This document shows positions 7,700 through 17,125 of a stretch of DNA of 64,000 nucleotides, piece by piece. The position numbers were made by a program, and so were the translations under genes. Position 1 is the first letter of the stretch. Each line of letters opens with the position of its first letter. Below the pieces are notes generated by a model. The model saw only the letters and a list, made by a program, of their open reading frames with translations, was not told where the DNA came from and made no database searches. The stretch comes from Streptomyces sp. SS1-1 (GTDB lineage: Bacteria; Actinomycetota; Actinomycetes; Streptomycetales; Streptomycetaceae), in the NCBI RefSeq assembly GCF_008973465.1, contig NZ_WBXN01000004.1:5868501-5932500 (forward strand), given 5' to 3'.

Positions 7700-10393
7700 T
7701 CACCGGCTGTCGCTGCCGTCCGTCCCTGTGAGGGCCGCCCGCCCCGCCTCCAGCCGGGCGACCGGCACCCGGAACGGCGAGCAGGAGACGTAGTCGAGGC
7801 CGGCCGCGTGGAAGAAGTGCACCGACTCCGGGTCCCCGCCGTGCTCCCCGCACACCCCGATCTTCAGGCCGGGCCGGGCGGCGCGTCCCTCGGCGACCGC
7901 GATCTCCACCAGCCGGCCCACGCCGTCCCGGTCGATCGTCTCGAACGGGGAGACCTTGAAGACGCCCTTGTCCAGGTAGGCGGAGAAGAACGCCGCCTCG
8001 ACGTCGTCCCGGGAGAACCCCCAGGTGGTCTGGGTGAGATCGTTCGTGCCGAAGGAGAAGAACTCCGCCTCCCCGGCGATCCGGCCCGCCGTCAGGGCGG
8101 CGCGCGGCAGCTCGATCATCGTGCCGACGGGGCAGTCCACGACGACACCGGACTCCTCGGACACCTCGGCCAGGACCTGCCGCACCTCCTCGCCCACCAG
8201 CCGCAGTTCCTCGACCGTGTCGATCAGCGGCACCATGATCTCCGCGCGCGGATCACCACCGGCCCGCCTGCGGTCGACGACCGCCTCGGCGACCGCCCGC
8301 ACCTGCATGGCGACGAGCCCCGGCGCGACCAGCCCGAGCCGCACCCCGCGCAGGCCGAGCATCGGGTTCTCCTCGTGCATACGGTTGACGGCGTCCAGCA
8401 GTTCGGTGTCGTGCGCGCTGGGCGTGATGCCCCGGGCCTGATCGGCGGCGAGCCGGACGGCGAGTTCGGTACGGTCGGGCAGGAACTCGTGCAGCGGCGG
8501 ATCGAGCAGCCGGATCGTGACGGGCAGACCGTCCATCGCCTCCAGGATGCCGGTGAAGTCCCGGCGCTGCAGCGGCAGCAACTCCGCGAGGGCGCGCTCG
8601 CGTTCGGCGTCCGTACGGGCCAGGATCATCGCCTCGACCAGGGGCCGCCGGTCGCCGAGGAACATGTGCTCGGTGCGGCACAGCCCGATGCCCTCCGCGC
8701 CGAACCGGCGGGCGCGCGCCGCGTCCTCGGGGGTGTCGGCGTTGGCGCGCACGCCCAGCCGGCGTGCCCCGTCGGCCCGTTCCATGACGCGGGCCACCGC
8801 CTCGACCAGCCCCGCCGAGGGCCCGGAGCGGTCGCCGGTCTCGAAGTACCGCATGACGGCGGAGTCGACCAGCGGCGCGGCACCGGCGTACACCGCCCCC
8901 GAGGAGCCGTCCACGGACAGGACCGTGCCCTCCTCGACGACCGTGCCGCCCACGGTGAAGCGACGGCCGCGTGGGTCGACGTCGATCTCCTCCGCCCCGC
9001 ACACGCACACCTTGCCCATGCCCCGGGCGACCACGGCGGCATGGCTGGTCTTGCCGCCCCGGCTGGTGAGCACGGCCTGCGCGGCCACCATCCCCGGCAG
9101 GTCGTCGGGCGTCGTCTCCTGCCGTACCAGGACGACCTTCTCCCCGGCGGCGGCACGGCGGACCGCCTCCGCCGAGTCGAACACGGCGGCCCCGACCGCC
9201 GCCCCCGGCGAGGCCGGGATGCCGCGCGCCAGCGCCTCGCCGACCCCCGAGGTGTCGAACCGGGGGAACATCAGCCGGGCCAGCCCCTCGCCGCCGACCC
9301 GCCGCAGCGCCTCGTCCTCGGTGATGAGCCCCTCGTCGACGAGTTCCGCGGCGATCGCGAACGCGGCCTCGGCGGTACGCTTGCCGACCCGGGTCTGCAG
9401 CATCCACAGCCGGCCGCGCTCGATGGTGAACTCGATGTCGCACAGATCCCGGTAGTGGTCCTCCAACGCCCGCATGTGCGACCGAAGTCGTGCGTACGAC
9501 GTCGGGTCCAGGCGTTCCAGGTCGGCCAGCGGGACGGTGTTGCGGATTCCGGCGACGACGTCCTCGCCCTGCGCGTTCGGCAGGTAGTCGCCGTACAGGC
9601 CGGGCCGGCCGGTGGCCGGATCGCGGGTGAAGGCGACGCCGCTGCCCGAGTCGGAGCCCAGGTTGCCGAAGACCATCGTCTGCACGTTGACGGCGGTGCC
9701 CAGGTCGTCCGGGATGTGCTCGCGGCGCCGGTAGAGACGGGCGCGCTCGACGTTCCACGACGAGAAGACGGCGAGGACGGCGCGGCGCAGCTGCTCGGCC
9801 GGCGACTGCGGGAAGTCGTCGCCGGTGTGCCGGTGGACCAGCTCCTTGTACGCCTCCACGAGCTCGGCGAGGTCGCCCGCGTCCAGGCCGAGGTCGTCCG
9901 CCGCGCCCCGGTCCTCCTTGAGGCGGGTCATGGCGTCCTCGAACAGGGCGCCGTCGACCCCCATCACCGTGGTGCCGAACATCTGCACGAGGCGGCGGTA
10001 GGAGTCCCAGGCGAAGCGCTCGTTCCCGGAGGACTTGGCGAGGCCCTGCACGGACTCGTCGTTGAGGCCGACGTCGAGGATCGTCTCCATCATGCCGGGC
10101 ATGGAGAACCGCGCCCCCGACCGGACGGACAGCAGCAGCGGGTCGTCCGGCTGCCCGAGCCGCCGCCCGGCCGCCTCCTCCAGGGCGGTCAGATGCTCGG
10201 AGATCTCCCGGGACAGACCCTCCGGCTCGGTGCCGGTCGCGAGGAACGCACGGCAGGCCTCGGTGGTGACGGTGAACCCCGGCGGCACGGGCAGCCCCAT
10301 CCGGGTCATCTCGGCGAGGTTGGCGCCCTTCCCGCCGAGCAGGGCGGCCATGTCCCGGCTGCCCTCGGTGAACGCGTACACGTGACGGACCAT
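7700..10393 (-). CDS. ppdK: Pyruvate, phosphate dikinase
   Basis: 897 aa, the usual length for PPDK. ATP + phosphate + pyruvate are interconverted with AMP + PPi + phosphoenolpyruvate. Visible features: the N-terminal ATP-grasp region (GGKGANLAEMTRMGLPVPPG, residues about 14-33); the catalytic-histidine swivelling domain GGKTSHAAVVARGMGKVCVC near residue 450; and the C-terminal PEP-binding barrel ending GVCGEHGGDPESVHFFH. The start is the ATG at 10,393 (MVRHVYAF); the frame stays open further upstream but the family begins here. It is divergent from the universal stress gene, and the 265 bases between must hold both promoters. Confidence 0.95.
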   Translation of the reverse strand: MVRHVYAFTEGSRDMAALLGGKGANLAEMTRMGLPVPPGFTVTTEACRAFLATGTEPEGLSREISEHLTALEEAAGRRLGQPDDPLLLSVRSGARFSMPGMMETILDVGLNDESVQGLAKSSGNERFAWDSYRRLVQMFGTTVMGVDGALFEDAMTRLKEDRGAADDLGLDAGDLAELVEAYKELVHRHTGDDFPQSPAEQLRRAVLAVFSSWNVERARLYRRREHIPDDLGTAVNVQTMVFGNLGSDSGSGVAFTRDPATGRPGLYGDYLPNAQGEDVVAGIRNTVPLADLERLDPTSYARLRSHMRALEDHYRDLCDIEFTIERGRLWMLQTRVGKRTAEAAFAIAAELVDEGLITEDEALRRVGGEGLARLMFPRFDTSGVGEALARGIPASPGAAVGAAVFDSAEAVRRAAAGEKVVLVRQETTPDDLPGMVAAQAVLTSRGGKTSHAAVVARGMGKVCVCGAEEIDVDPRGRRFTVGGTVVEEGTVLSVDGSSGAVYAGAAPLVDSAVMRYFETGDRSGPSAGLVEAVARVMERADGARRLGVRANADTPEDAARARRFGAEGIGLCRTEHMFLGDRRPLVEAMILARTDAERERALAELLPLQRRDFTGILEAMDGLPVTIRLLDPPLHEFLPDRTELAVRLAADQARGITPSAHDTELLDAVNRMHEENPMLGLRGVRLGLVAPGLVAMQVRAVAEAVVDRRRAGGDPRAEIMVPLIDTVEELRLVGEEVRQVLAEVSEESGVVVDCPVGTMIELPRAALTAGRIAGEAEFFSFGTNDLTQTTWGFSRDDVEAAFFSAYLDKGVFKVSPFETIDRDGVGRLVEIAVAEGRAARPGLKIGVCGEHGGDPESVHFFHAAGLDYVSCSPFRVPVARLEAGRAALTGTDGSDSR

Positions 10394-10658
10394 GGCGCTG
10401 CTCTCCCTTCCGGTCACGCGTGCCCGGATCACCCCAGGGGCGGCCCGGCCGGTGTGCGATACCCCTCCAGCCTCCGCCGTACGGCGGCCCGGCGGCAGGC
10501 GCTGGACGTCCTCGGAGTGAGGCCGATCGGCCCCATGGCGCAACGCGGCGGCCCGCTCACCATGGACACGGGCCGTGGGCCACGGGCCGCGGATGCCGGG
10601 TGCGGCGCGCCGGGTGAAGACTTGACGGAGCGGGGGCGACGACGGCGAGGGAGTCATC

Positions 10659-11528
10659 GTGAGCGGTCGGGTGGTCGTGGGCGTGGACGGATCGGCGTCG
10701 AGTCTGGCCGCCGTGGAGGCCGCCGCGACGGAGGCACGGCTGCGCGGGGCCGCCCTGCGCGTCGTCCACGCGTTCGTCTGGCCGGCCATGCACGTGCCGC
10801 TGGGCCCGTCCCCGCTGGGCCCGCGGGACGGCGGGCTGCGCCAGGAGGTGGACCGGCTGGTGGCCGAGGCGGTCGAACGGGCGCGGACGGTCGCCCCGGG
10901 GATCGACGTCGGCCACGCCGTCGTGAGCGGTGAACCCCTGGCCACCCTGGAGACCGAGTCGCGGACGGCGGAGCTGGTGGTCGTCGGGTCCCGGGGGATG
11001 GGCGGCTTCGTGGGCCTGCTGGTGGGCTCGACGGCCGTACACCTCGCCGCCCACGGCCGCTGCCCGGTCCTGGTCGTCCGCGAGGAGCCACGGACCGACG
11101 GCCCGGTGATCCTCGGCGTCGACGGCTCGGCCGCAGCGGAGGCGGCGACGGACTTCGCCTTCACCGAGGCCGCCCTGCGCGGCGCCCCGCTCGTCGGGCT
11201 GCACGCCTGGACCACGTGGAACGCGCCGCTGCCCACACCGGAGGGCGGGCCGTTCGCCGCCGCGCCGGGCGTCCTGGCACACGACGAGGAGCGGCTGGTG
11301 TCCGAGGCGCTCGCCGGGCACCGGGAGCGCTTCCCCGACGTGGCCGTGACGACGAAGGCGGTACGGGGCCCCACGCGGGAGACCCTGATCGAGGCGAGCC
11401 GCTCCGCGCGGCTCCTCGTGGTCGGCGCGCGGGGGCGCGGCGGCTTCACCGGCCTGCTGCTCGGCTCGGTCAGCCAGGCGATGCTGCATCACGCGCACTG
11501 CCCGGTCGCCGTCGTCCGCGGGACGTGA
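10659..11528 (+). CDS. Universal stress protein with two UspA domains
   Basis: 289 aa from a GTG. Two UspA folds in tandem: residues 1-143 (VVVGVDGSASSLAAVEAA ... VVGSRGMGGFVGLLVGS) and 148-289 (VILGVDGSAAAEAATDFA ... VVGARGRGGFTGLLLGSVS). Both keep the GxxG-x9-GS/T ATP-binding pattern, so both halves may bind ATP. Divergent from ppdK. Such two-domain Usp proteins are typical of actinobacterial dormancy and oxygen-limitation regulons; that link is by family context, not by a binding site seen here. Confidence 0.92.
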   Translation: MSGRVVVGVDGSASSLAAVEAAATEARLRGAALRVVHAFVWPAMHVPLGPSPLGPRDGGLRQEVDRLVAEAVERARTVAPGIDVGHAVVSGEPLATLETESRTAELVVVGSRGMGGFVGLLVGSTAVHLAAHGRCPVLVVREEPRTDGPVILGVDGSAAAEAATDFAFTEAALRGAPLVGLHAWTTWNAPLPTPEGGPFAAAPGVLAHDEERLVSEALAGHRERFPDVAVTTKAVRGPTRETLIEASRSARLLVVGARGRGGFTGLLLGSVSQAMLHHAHCPVAVVRGT

Positions 11529-11634
11529 CGGCCCCCGCGGACCGCCTCCTCCAGCCCGCTCGCTCCTTCGTGTGTCCGCCGTCGCGCGCCGGGCACTCGG
11601 CGGGGGACGGCGACCCGTGAGGAGGCCCGATGAG

Positions 11635-12600
11635 GTGCTCGTGGCGCCACACCCCGCCCCGCGGCGGCGCAGGACCGGTGGTCCGCCCCGGCCGCGATCC
11701 GAAAGCCGCCGGACGGTGACCCCCGCGGCCGTCGGCGTCGTCATCGCCACCCGGAACCGCGCGCCCTCGCTGGCCCTTACCCTCCGGCACCTCCTGCGCC
11801 TGCCCGAGCGGCCACCCGTCGTCGTCGTGGACAACGCCTCCACCGACGACACCACGGCCCTGCTCGCCCGCGAGTTCCCGCAGGTTCGCGTGGTGCGGCT
11901 GCCCGCCAACCGCGGAGCCCTCGCCCGTACGGCCGGCGTCCGCGCCCTCGACACGCCGTACGTGGCGTTCAGCGACGACGACTCCTGGTGGGCACCGGAC
12001 GCGCTGGGCCGCGCCGCCGGACTGCTCGACGCGCACCCGCGGCTCGGCCTGCTCTCCGCGCACACCCTGGTCGGCCCGGCGGCGGAACCCGATCCGCTGA
12101 ACGACGTGCTGGCCGGGTCACCGCTCGGCCCGGCGACCGACCTCCCCGGCACCCAGGTCCTCGGCTTCCTCGCCTGCGCCAGCGTCGTCCGCCGCACCGC
12201 CTACCTCGACGCGGGCGGATTCCACCCCGTGCTGTTCTTCGGCGGCGAGGAGACACTGCTCGCCTACGACCTCGCCGCCCGCGGCTGGGGCGTCGCCCAC
12301 TGCGCCGACGTCGTCGCCCACCACCACCCGGCGGTGTCGCCCCGCACCGGCCGTCCGGTCACCGTCCTGCGCAACGCCCTGCTCACCGCGTGGCTGCGCC
12401 GCCCGCTGCCGTACGCGCTCGCCCTCACCCGCGACCTGGCCGGTCAGGCCCGCCACGACGACCGCGCCCGCCAGGCCCTGCGCGGCGCCCTCGCCCGCCT
12501 GCCGGCGGCCCTGCGGGCGCGCAGGCCGCTGCCCCCCTCCGTCGAACGGGCCGCCCGCACCCTGGACAGCACGGCCGAGGCCGTCGGAGCACCGGCATGA
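11635..12600 (+). CDS. Family 2 glycosyltransferase
   Basis: 321 aa from the GTG at 11,635, chosen because AGGAGG lies 9 bases upstream; the frame is open further upstream without a ribosome site, and a GTG at 11,716 is another possibility. GT-A fold: nucleotide-binding start VGVVIATRNRAPSLALTLRH, PPVVVVDNASTDDT, and the DxD-like metal site FSDDDSWWAPD, then GGEETLLAYDL. It transfers an activated sugar to an unknown acceptor. It overlaps the next, paralogous glycosyltransferase by 4 bases (ATGA); the two probably arose by duplication and act in sequence. Sugar and acceptor are unknown. Confidence 0.85.
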   Translation: MLVAPHPAPRRRRTGGPPRPRSESRRTVTPAAVGVVIATRNRAPSLALTLRHLLRLPERPPVVVVDNASTDDTTALLAREFPQVRVVRLPANRGALARTAGVRALDTPYVAFSDDDSWWAPDALGRAAGLLDAHPRLGLLSAHTLVGPAAEPDPLNDVLAGSPLGPATDLPGTQVLGFLACASVVRRTAYLDAGGFHPVLFFGGEETLLAYDLAARGWGVAHCADVVAHHHPAVSPRTGRPVTVLRNALLTAWLRRPLPYALALTRDLAGQARHDDRARQALRGALARLPAALRARRPLPPSVERAARTLDSTAEAVGAPA

Positions 12601-13502
12601 CCGACCCCACCGACCCCCGTACGACCGTCGTCGTCATCACCCACAACCGCCGCCCGGAACTGCTGCGCACCCTCGACCGGCTGGCCGAACTGCCGGAACG
12701 GCCCCGCGTGATCGTCACCGACAACGGCTCCACCGACGGCACCGCCGACGCGGTCACCCGGCACCACCCCGAAGCGCTCCTGCTGCGCCCCGGCCGCAAC
12801 CTGGGCGCCATCGGCCGCAACCTGGCCATGCGGCACGTCCGCACGCCGTACGTGGCCTTCTGCGACGACGACTCCTGGTGGGCGCCCGGCTCCCTGACCG
12901 GCGCCGCCGACCTCCTCGACCGGCACGCCGGACTCGGCACCGTCACCGCCCGCATCGTCGTCGAACCCGACGGCACGGAGGACCCCATCGTCACCGAGCT
13001 GCGCGGCTCACCCCTGACCGGGCCCGCCTGGCTGCCCGGACCGGCCCTCGGCTCGTTCCTCGCCGCCGCGACCGTGCTGCGCGCCGACGCCTTCCGGGCC
13101 GCCGGCGGCTTCCACCCCCGGCTGTGGCTCGGCGGCGAGGAGGAGCTGCTCGCCGCCGACCTCGCGGCCGACGGCTGGTGGCTGACGTACGCCGACCATC
13201 TCACGATCCATCACCAGGCGTCGGTGATCCGGGACCCCACCCGGCGCCGCGCGCACGGCATCCGCAACACCCTGTGGTTCACCTGGCTCCGCCGCCCGGT
13301 GGGACGGGCCCTGAGCCGCACCCTGCACCTGGCCCGCACGGTCCCCCGGGACAGGGCGTCGCTCGGGGCCTTCGCGGAGGCGGCGGCCGCCCTCCCCTGG
13401 GTCCTGCGCGAACGCCGGGTCCTCCCGCCGGAGGTGGAGTCCCGGCTACGCCTCCTGGAAACCACCCAACGCCACTCGAAGGCCCGCCGCTACGTGGGCT
13501 GA
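12597..13502 (+). CDS. Family 2 glycosyltransferase (paralogue of the preceding gene)
   Basis: 301 aa; ATG overlaps the previous stop. Same architecture: VVVITHNRRPELLRTLDRL, VIVTDNGSTDGTADAV, metal site FCDDDSWWAPGS, GGEEELLAADLAADG and a basic C-terminal region (WFTWLRRPVGRAL). Many residues match the upstream paralogue. It probably works with that gene and the convergent pyruvyl-transferase-like gene in making a cell-surface or secreted glycan; the pathway is inferred from context only. Confidence 0.88.
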   Translation: MTDPTDPRTTVVVITHNRRPELLRTLDRLAELPERPRVIVTDNGSTDGTADAVTRHHPEALLLRPGRNLGAIGRNLAMRHVRTPYVAFCDDDSWWAPGSLTGAADLLDRHAGLGTVTARIVVEPDGTEDPIVTELRGSPLTGPAWLPGPALGSFLAAATVLRADAFRAAGGFHPRLWLGGEEELLAADLAADGWWLTYADHLTIHHQASVIRDPTRRRAHGIRNTLWFTWLRRPVGRALSRTLHLARTVPRDRASLGAFAEAAAALPWVLRERRVLPPEVESRLRLLETTQRHSKARRYVG

Positions 13503-13538
13503 ACCGGGGCCACGCCCCGCAGAACCCTCCGTCATCTC

Positions 13539-14504
13539 CTACGCGGTCGAGCCCGGTTCACCGGTCGGCGCGCCCACTCCCAGAGCCCCGAGCAGTTCCT
13601 CCGTGCCGTCGCGGGCCGCCCCCCGGCGGAAGCCCTCCGCGATCTGCCGGGCGTGGACCCGGCCCGCGGTCGTGCACCATGCCCACCAGCGGTCCAGCGT
13701 GGGCGCGTCGACGTGTTCCGCGGGGACCAGCGCGGGCCAGTCGCAGGCGTGGGCCTGGGCCGTCACCTTGGCGCCGCCCTCCACCGGGTCGACGGCCAGT
13801 GCCGGAACGCCCGCCCGCAGCGCGAGCACCATGCCGTGCAGCCGGTCCGTCACCACCAGGTCGAGCCGGGAGAGCACCGCCTCCAACTGGGCCGGTGTCG
13901 CGCACAACCGCCAGTCGTGCGCGTCCAGCCGGGTCTCCAGCTCCAGGCGCGCGCAGTCCCGCCCCGCCAGCCACCGGGTCACCTCCTCGGCGACCCGCGC
14001 GTGCCGCCTGCGTCCGCCGTACTCCCGTTGCCCGTGGGTGAGGACCACTCCGACGACCGGCCGGGCGGGAAGGGCCGACGCGCGCGCCGACAGGTCCGGC
14101 CTCGGTTCCGAACGGGGCGCGTCCCGCGCCACCACCCGGTGGAACCCGGTGACGGCCGGGCAGGCGGCGTCGACCACGGACGTGCCCACGGCGATCCGCA
14201 CACAGTGCGCGAACCGCCGGTGCAGTTCCTCCAGTTGCGGGCCGTGCAGGGGGCCGCACACGAACACCAGATGGGAGTAGTCCTCGGGGCGGACCTCGGC
14301 CAGGGACGGCCCCTCCGGGCGGAAGCCGGGGCTCCAGGCGACGTCGTGAGCGAGCCGTGCGCCCCGCAGCACCTCCCGCGCCCGCTCCAGCGCCAGCACG
14401 TCCCCGGCGGTCGCCTCCCCGTGCAGGAAGGAGAACCATCCCGTCAGCAGGATCCGTGGCCGTTCCGTCACGGCGCCCGGGTGCCCCGGCCGGCGCGCGG
14501 ACAA
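13539..14504 (-). CDS. Polysaccharide pyruvyl transferase-like protein
   Basis: 321 aa from a TTG at 14,504; GGAGGTGA directly abuts this codon, which is closer than usual, and a GTG at 14,471 (VTERPRILLTGW) is an alternative. Two Rossmann-like halves; the diagnostic stretch is DLVVTDRLHGMVLALRAGVP followed by DPVEGGAKV, as in the CsaB/WcaK pyruvyl transferase family, which transfers pyruvate from PEP to glycan sugars. Early GEATAGDVLALE and LVFVCGPLHGPQLEEL fit the same fold. Convergent with two glycosyltransferases. Substrate unknown. Confidence 0.75.
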   Translation of the reverse strand: MSARRPGHPGAVTERPRILLTGWFSFLHGEATAGDVLALERAREVLRGARLAHDVAWSPGFRPEGPSLAEVRPEDYSHLVFVCGPLHGPQLEELHRRFAHCVRIAVGTSVVDAACPAVTGFHRVVARDAPRSEPRPDLSARASALPARPVVGVVLTHGQREYGGRRRHARVAEEVTRWLAGRDCARLELETRLDAHDWRLCATPAQLEAVLSRLDLVVTDRLHGMVLALRAGVPALAVDPVEGGAKVTAQAHACDWPALVPAEHVDAPTLDRWWAWCTTAGRVHARQIAEGFRRGAARDGTEELLGALGVGAPTGEPGSTA

Positions 14505-14652
14505 TCACCTCCGGCCCCCGCACGCGGCCCGTCACCGCCGCCCCGGCGCGCGGACGATCACCGCCGCCCCCGACGCCCCGCCCCGCGAGGGCCGTCGCGC
14601 CGCTTGCGGTCCCGGGGGAGCCCGTGTCTCATGGGGGAGCGGTGACCGGTGA

Positions 14653-14787
14653 CCCCTGCGGAACTGGCAGTCCGAACTCCTCGCCGTCGCCTCCATGGCC
14701 GTCCTCGCCGTCTATCTGCGGCAGCGGGGCTCCCCGGAGTCCAAGCCCGTCGGCGCGCCCCACTCCGCCACCGGGACCGAGGGCTGA
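14653..14787 (+). pseudogene. C-terminal remnant of a DUF6766-type membrane protein
   Basis: An in-frame stretch reads LRNWQSELLAVASMAVLAVY then LRQRGSPESKPVGAPHSATG and a TGA stop. From memory this matches the last ~45 residues of DUF6766 membrane proteins (usually about 200 aa), with one transmembrane helix kept. A TGA at 14,650 closes the frame immediately upstream and there is no other half nearby, so it is a decayed 3' end. DUF6766 genes are often found near Usp/CBS stress genes, which fits the neighbourhood. Confidence 0.55.
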
Positions 14788-14908
14788 CCGCGCGCCGGGC
14801 GTGCGCGGGGCGCGGGTGGGTACCCCGGACCCACACAGCCGCCTTCCGCCCGCCCCCGACACGGCGGACCCGTTCCGGAGGCGCGGCGGACCCGTCCCGG
14901 AGGTGGGG

Positions 14909-15934
14909 ATGCGTCTCACCCACAGCCGTCCCACCGACCCCGGGTACCGCCGTCCGCGCCACGGGCGGGGCTTCCGCTACCTGGACACCCGCGGGGAGCC
15001 GCTGCGCGACCGCGACGAGCTGCAGCGCGTCCGTGCCCTCGTCATCCCGCCCGCCTGGCGCGACGTCTGGATCTGCGCCAGGCCCAACGGGCATCTGCAG
15101 GCCGTCGGCACGGACGAGGCGGGCCGCCGCCAGTACCTGTACCACCCGCGGTTCCGGGCCGAACAGGAGCTGGCCAAGCACGCGCACGTGCTCGACGTCG
15201 CCGAGGCCCTGCCCGCCGTGCGCGAGACCGTGGAGGCGCACCTGGGCGGCCGGGGACTGACCCGGCAGCGAGTCCTCGCCACGGCCGTACGCCTGCTCGA
15301 CCTGGGCTTCTTCCGCGTCGGCAGCGACCGTTACACCGAGCTGAACCAGAGCTACGGCCTCACCACCCTGCTGCGCGAGCACTCCCGCTGCCAGGCGGAC
15401 GCGGTCCTGTTCAGCTACACGGGCAAGCATGGCAAGGAGATCGTCCAGACGGTCGTGGACCCCGCCGCCTGCCGCTCCCTCACCGCGATGCTCCGGCGCC
15501 GGGGCGGCGACGAACGGCTCCTCGCCTACTGGGAGCAGCGCTCCTGGCACCCCGTGACCGGCGACGACGTCAACACCTACCTCAAGGAACTCGCGGGCTG
15601 CGAGATCAGCGCCAAGGACTTCCGCACCTGGCACGCCACCGTCATGGCCGCCGTCGCCCTGGCCGTCTCCCACCCGGTCGCCCGCAGCGAGACCGCCCGG
15701 CGACGCGCCATCGCCCGGGCGGCACGCGAGGTCGCCGGCTACCTCGGCAACACCCCGGCCGTCTGCCGCGCCTCGTACATCAACCCGCGGGTGATCGAGC
15801 TCTACGAGGAGGGCATCACCGTCGCCGACGCGCTGCCTCAACTGGGCGACGAGGGCACCCCCGGCACGCCCGCAACGCACGGCCCCGCCGAACGCGCGGT
15901 CCTGCGCATGCTCCGCAACGGATCCACCGGCTGA
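14909..15934 (+). CDS. DNA topoisomerase IB (poxvirus-type)
   Basis: 341 aa from the ATG at 14,909 with GGAGG five bases upstream. Relaxes supercoils through a 3'-phosphotyrosine intermediate. N-terminal clamp domain (PGYRRPRHGRGFRYLDTRGE, VIPPAWRDVWICARPNGHLQ), then the catalytic domain: RVGSDRYTELNQSYGLTTL, FSYTGKHGKE, ISAKDFRTWHATVMAA (catalytic Arg/Lys region), and the nucleophile tyrosine in CRASYINPRVIELY near residue 290. The frame is open upstream of 14,909 but the family starts here. Bacterial type IB enzymes are frequent in Streptomyces; their role is probably auxiliary. Confidence 0.92.
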   Translation: MRLTHSRPTDPGYRRPRHGRGFRYLDTRGEPLRDRDELQRVRALVIPPAWRDVWICARPNGHLQAVGTDEAGRRQYLYHPRFRAEQELAKHAHVLDVAEALPAVRETVEAHLGGRGLTRQRVLATAVRLLDLGFFRVGSDRYTELNQSYGLTTLLREHSRCQADAVLFSYTGKHGKEIVQTVVDPAACRSLTAMLRRRGGDERLLAYWEQRSWHPVTGDDVNTYLKELAGCEISAKDFRTWHATVMAAVALAVSHPVARSETARRRAIARAAREVAGYLGNTPAVCRASYINPRVIELYEEGITVADALPQLGDEGTPGTPATHGPAERAVLRMLRNGSTG

Positions 15935-15992
15935 CACAGGGCCGGGGCCGACCACCCTCGGCGTGCGGCCCCGGCCGTGTCTCGGCCGCGGG

Positions 15993-16110
15993 TCACCCGT
16001 TGCCGAATAGGGCCTTCTGCACCTCGTTCGGGCCGTCGAACCGGTCCGATCCGGCGTCGGAGATCATGCGCACGAACGGCAGCGCGCCGTCGCCGGGCGG
16101 CGGGCGAAAC
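15993..16110 (-). pseudogene. Unidentified C-terminal gene remnant
   Basis: On the minus strand a 35-codon frame reads PGDGALPFVRMISDAGSDRF then DGPNEVQKALFGNG before a TGA. It has protein-like composition and codon use but no start, and it decays upstream. It looks like the 3' end of a lost gene; I cannot name the family. Otherwise 15,935-16,251 contains no gene that I see. Confidence 0.35.
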
Positions 16111-16251
16111 CTCCCGGTTCATGGCGGGAGCAGGTGTTTAGCCCGGACCGCTGAGGTGAGTCGGTCTGTCCCGCCGCTCGTCCCGGCCGCTCGCCCGATC
16201 CGGGAGCCGCAGGACGGGCCGGCCAGATCCGCGACGCGACAAGGGGCCGTG

Positions 16252-16419
16252 ATGACCACTCCCGAAGAGAACCGTCCGAAGACCGACACGACCGACGAGG
16301 TCCTCACCGAGAAGAACGCCTCGGAGGCCGGCACCCCGGACGCCGGGGCCACCGGACGCACGGTCAGGGAAGCCCTCGAAGAGGCGGGCGTCAGCCCCGA
16401 GGACTTCGAGGAGAAGTGA
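16252..16419 (+). CDS. Small acidic hydrophilic protein
   Basis: 55 aa, ATG preceded in frame by GTG. Composition is Glu/Thr/Ala-rich (MTTPEENRPKTDTTDEVLTE) with a short helix-prone C-terminus (GRTVREALEEAGVSPEDFEE). Probably disordered. It lies 28 bases before another small hydrophilic gene on the same strand. No recognised domain; such small acidic proteins are common near Streptomyces stress loci. Confidence 0.5.
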   Translation: MTTPEENRPKTDTTDEVLTEKNASEAGTPDAGATGRTVREALEEAGVSPEDFEEK

Positions 16420-16447
16420 CCCGCGACCCCACCGACAGGGAACGGCC

Positions 16448-16771
16448 ATGACGCAGCACCACGAGAACGACGACTCCGTCCGGGCCGCACGGAAGGCCCT
16501 CGCCGAGGAGGAGGAACGCGCGCGGTCCCAGCCGTTCGCCTACCCGTACCCGGAGCGCCGCGCGAACGTCCGCGCCACCCGCCGCATCTCGCGGGAGGAG
16601 GCGGACGCCGACCTCACACCCGGCGTCCCCGGCGGCTACGGCAGCACCGGCGGCGGTCAGCCCGGCGGCAGCCCCGGCATCGCCCCGGACCGCGACGGCA
16701 CGGTGGACCCGTCCGAGCGCGCGAACACGATCGACGCCGGAGACGTCGCCGACGACACCGACACCGGCTGA
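16448..16771 (+). CDS. Hydrophilic protein of unknown function
   Basis: 107 aa. The N-terminal half is helical and charged (VRAARKALAEEEERARSQPF); the C-terminal half is Gly/Pro/Asp-rich and probably disordered. GGGAA lies just upstream of the ATG. It sits between the 55-aa gene and the DUF1360 gene, all on the plus strand with short gaps, suggesting one transcript. No domain recognised. Confidence 0.55.
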   Translation: MTQHHENDDSVRAARKALAEEEERARSQPFAYPYPERRANVRATRRISREEADADLTPGVPGGYGSTGGGQPGGSPGIAPDRDGTVDPSERANTIDAGDVADDTDTG

Positions 16772-16826
16772 CGTGTCCCGGAGCCCGCGGAACCCCCCCA
16801 CGAACGAGGCATGGAGAAGGGAGCCC

Positions 16827-17102
16827 ATGGACACGGCAGTCGATGGTCAGCGCACAGGACGTCTGCACGGGCTGCTGCGGCGCACCCGCGCCGAGTACGC
16901 GGCGGGGCACGACCGCCCGCTGGGTGGCTACCTCGCCGCCATGGCCGGGTTCGCCGGCTACACGGCGGCCTGGGCGACCGCCGTACGGCTGCGCGGCCGG
17001 CCGGTGCCGGACCGCCCCGAACCGTGGGACGTGGCGCTGACGGCGATCGCCACCTTCCGGCTCAGCCGGCTGCTCACCAAGGCGTCCGTCACCTGCCGGT
17101 AG
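16827..17102 (+). pseudogene. DUF1360 membrane protein, truncated at the 3' end
   Basis: 91 aa remain, from an ATG with AAGGGAG six bases upstream. DUF1360 features: GGYLAAMAGFAGYTAAWATA (first membrane segment), then RPEPWDVALTAIATFRLSRL and LLTKASVT. In the family the sequence goes on for another 60-90 residues with a second hydrophobic region; here it ends in CR and a stop immediately after the conserved LTKxxVT motif. The break coincides with a change to DNA of different character, so 17,095-17,105 is taken as the left junction of inserted material. Confidence 0.7.
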
Positions 17103-17125
17103 TTCAGATGATGCAGGGGCGATGG

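Noticed and set aside
10394-11449. 352-codon upstream extension of the PPDK frame
   Set aside because: Ser/Arg/Thr-rich shadow of the universal stress gene; PPDK homology starts at the ATG at 10,393.
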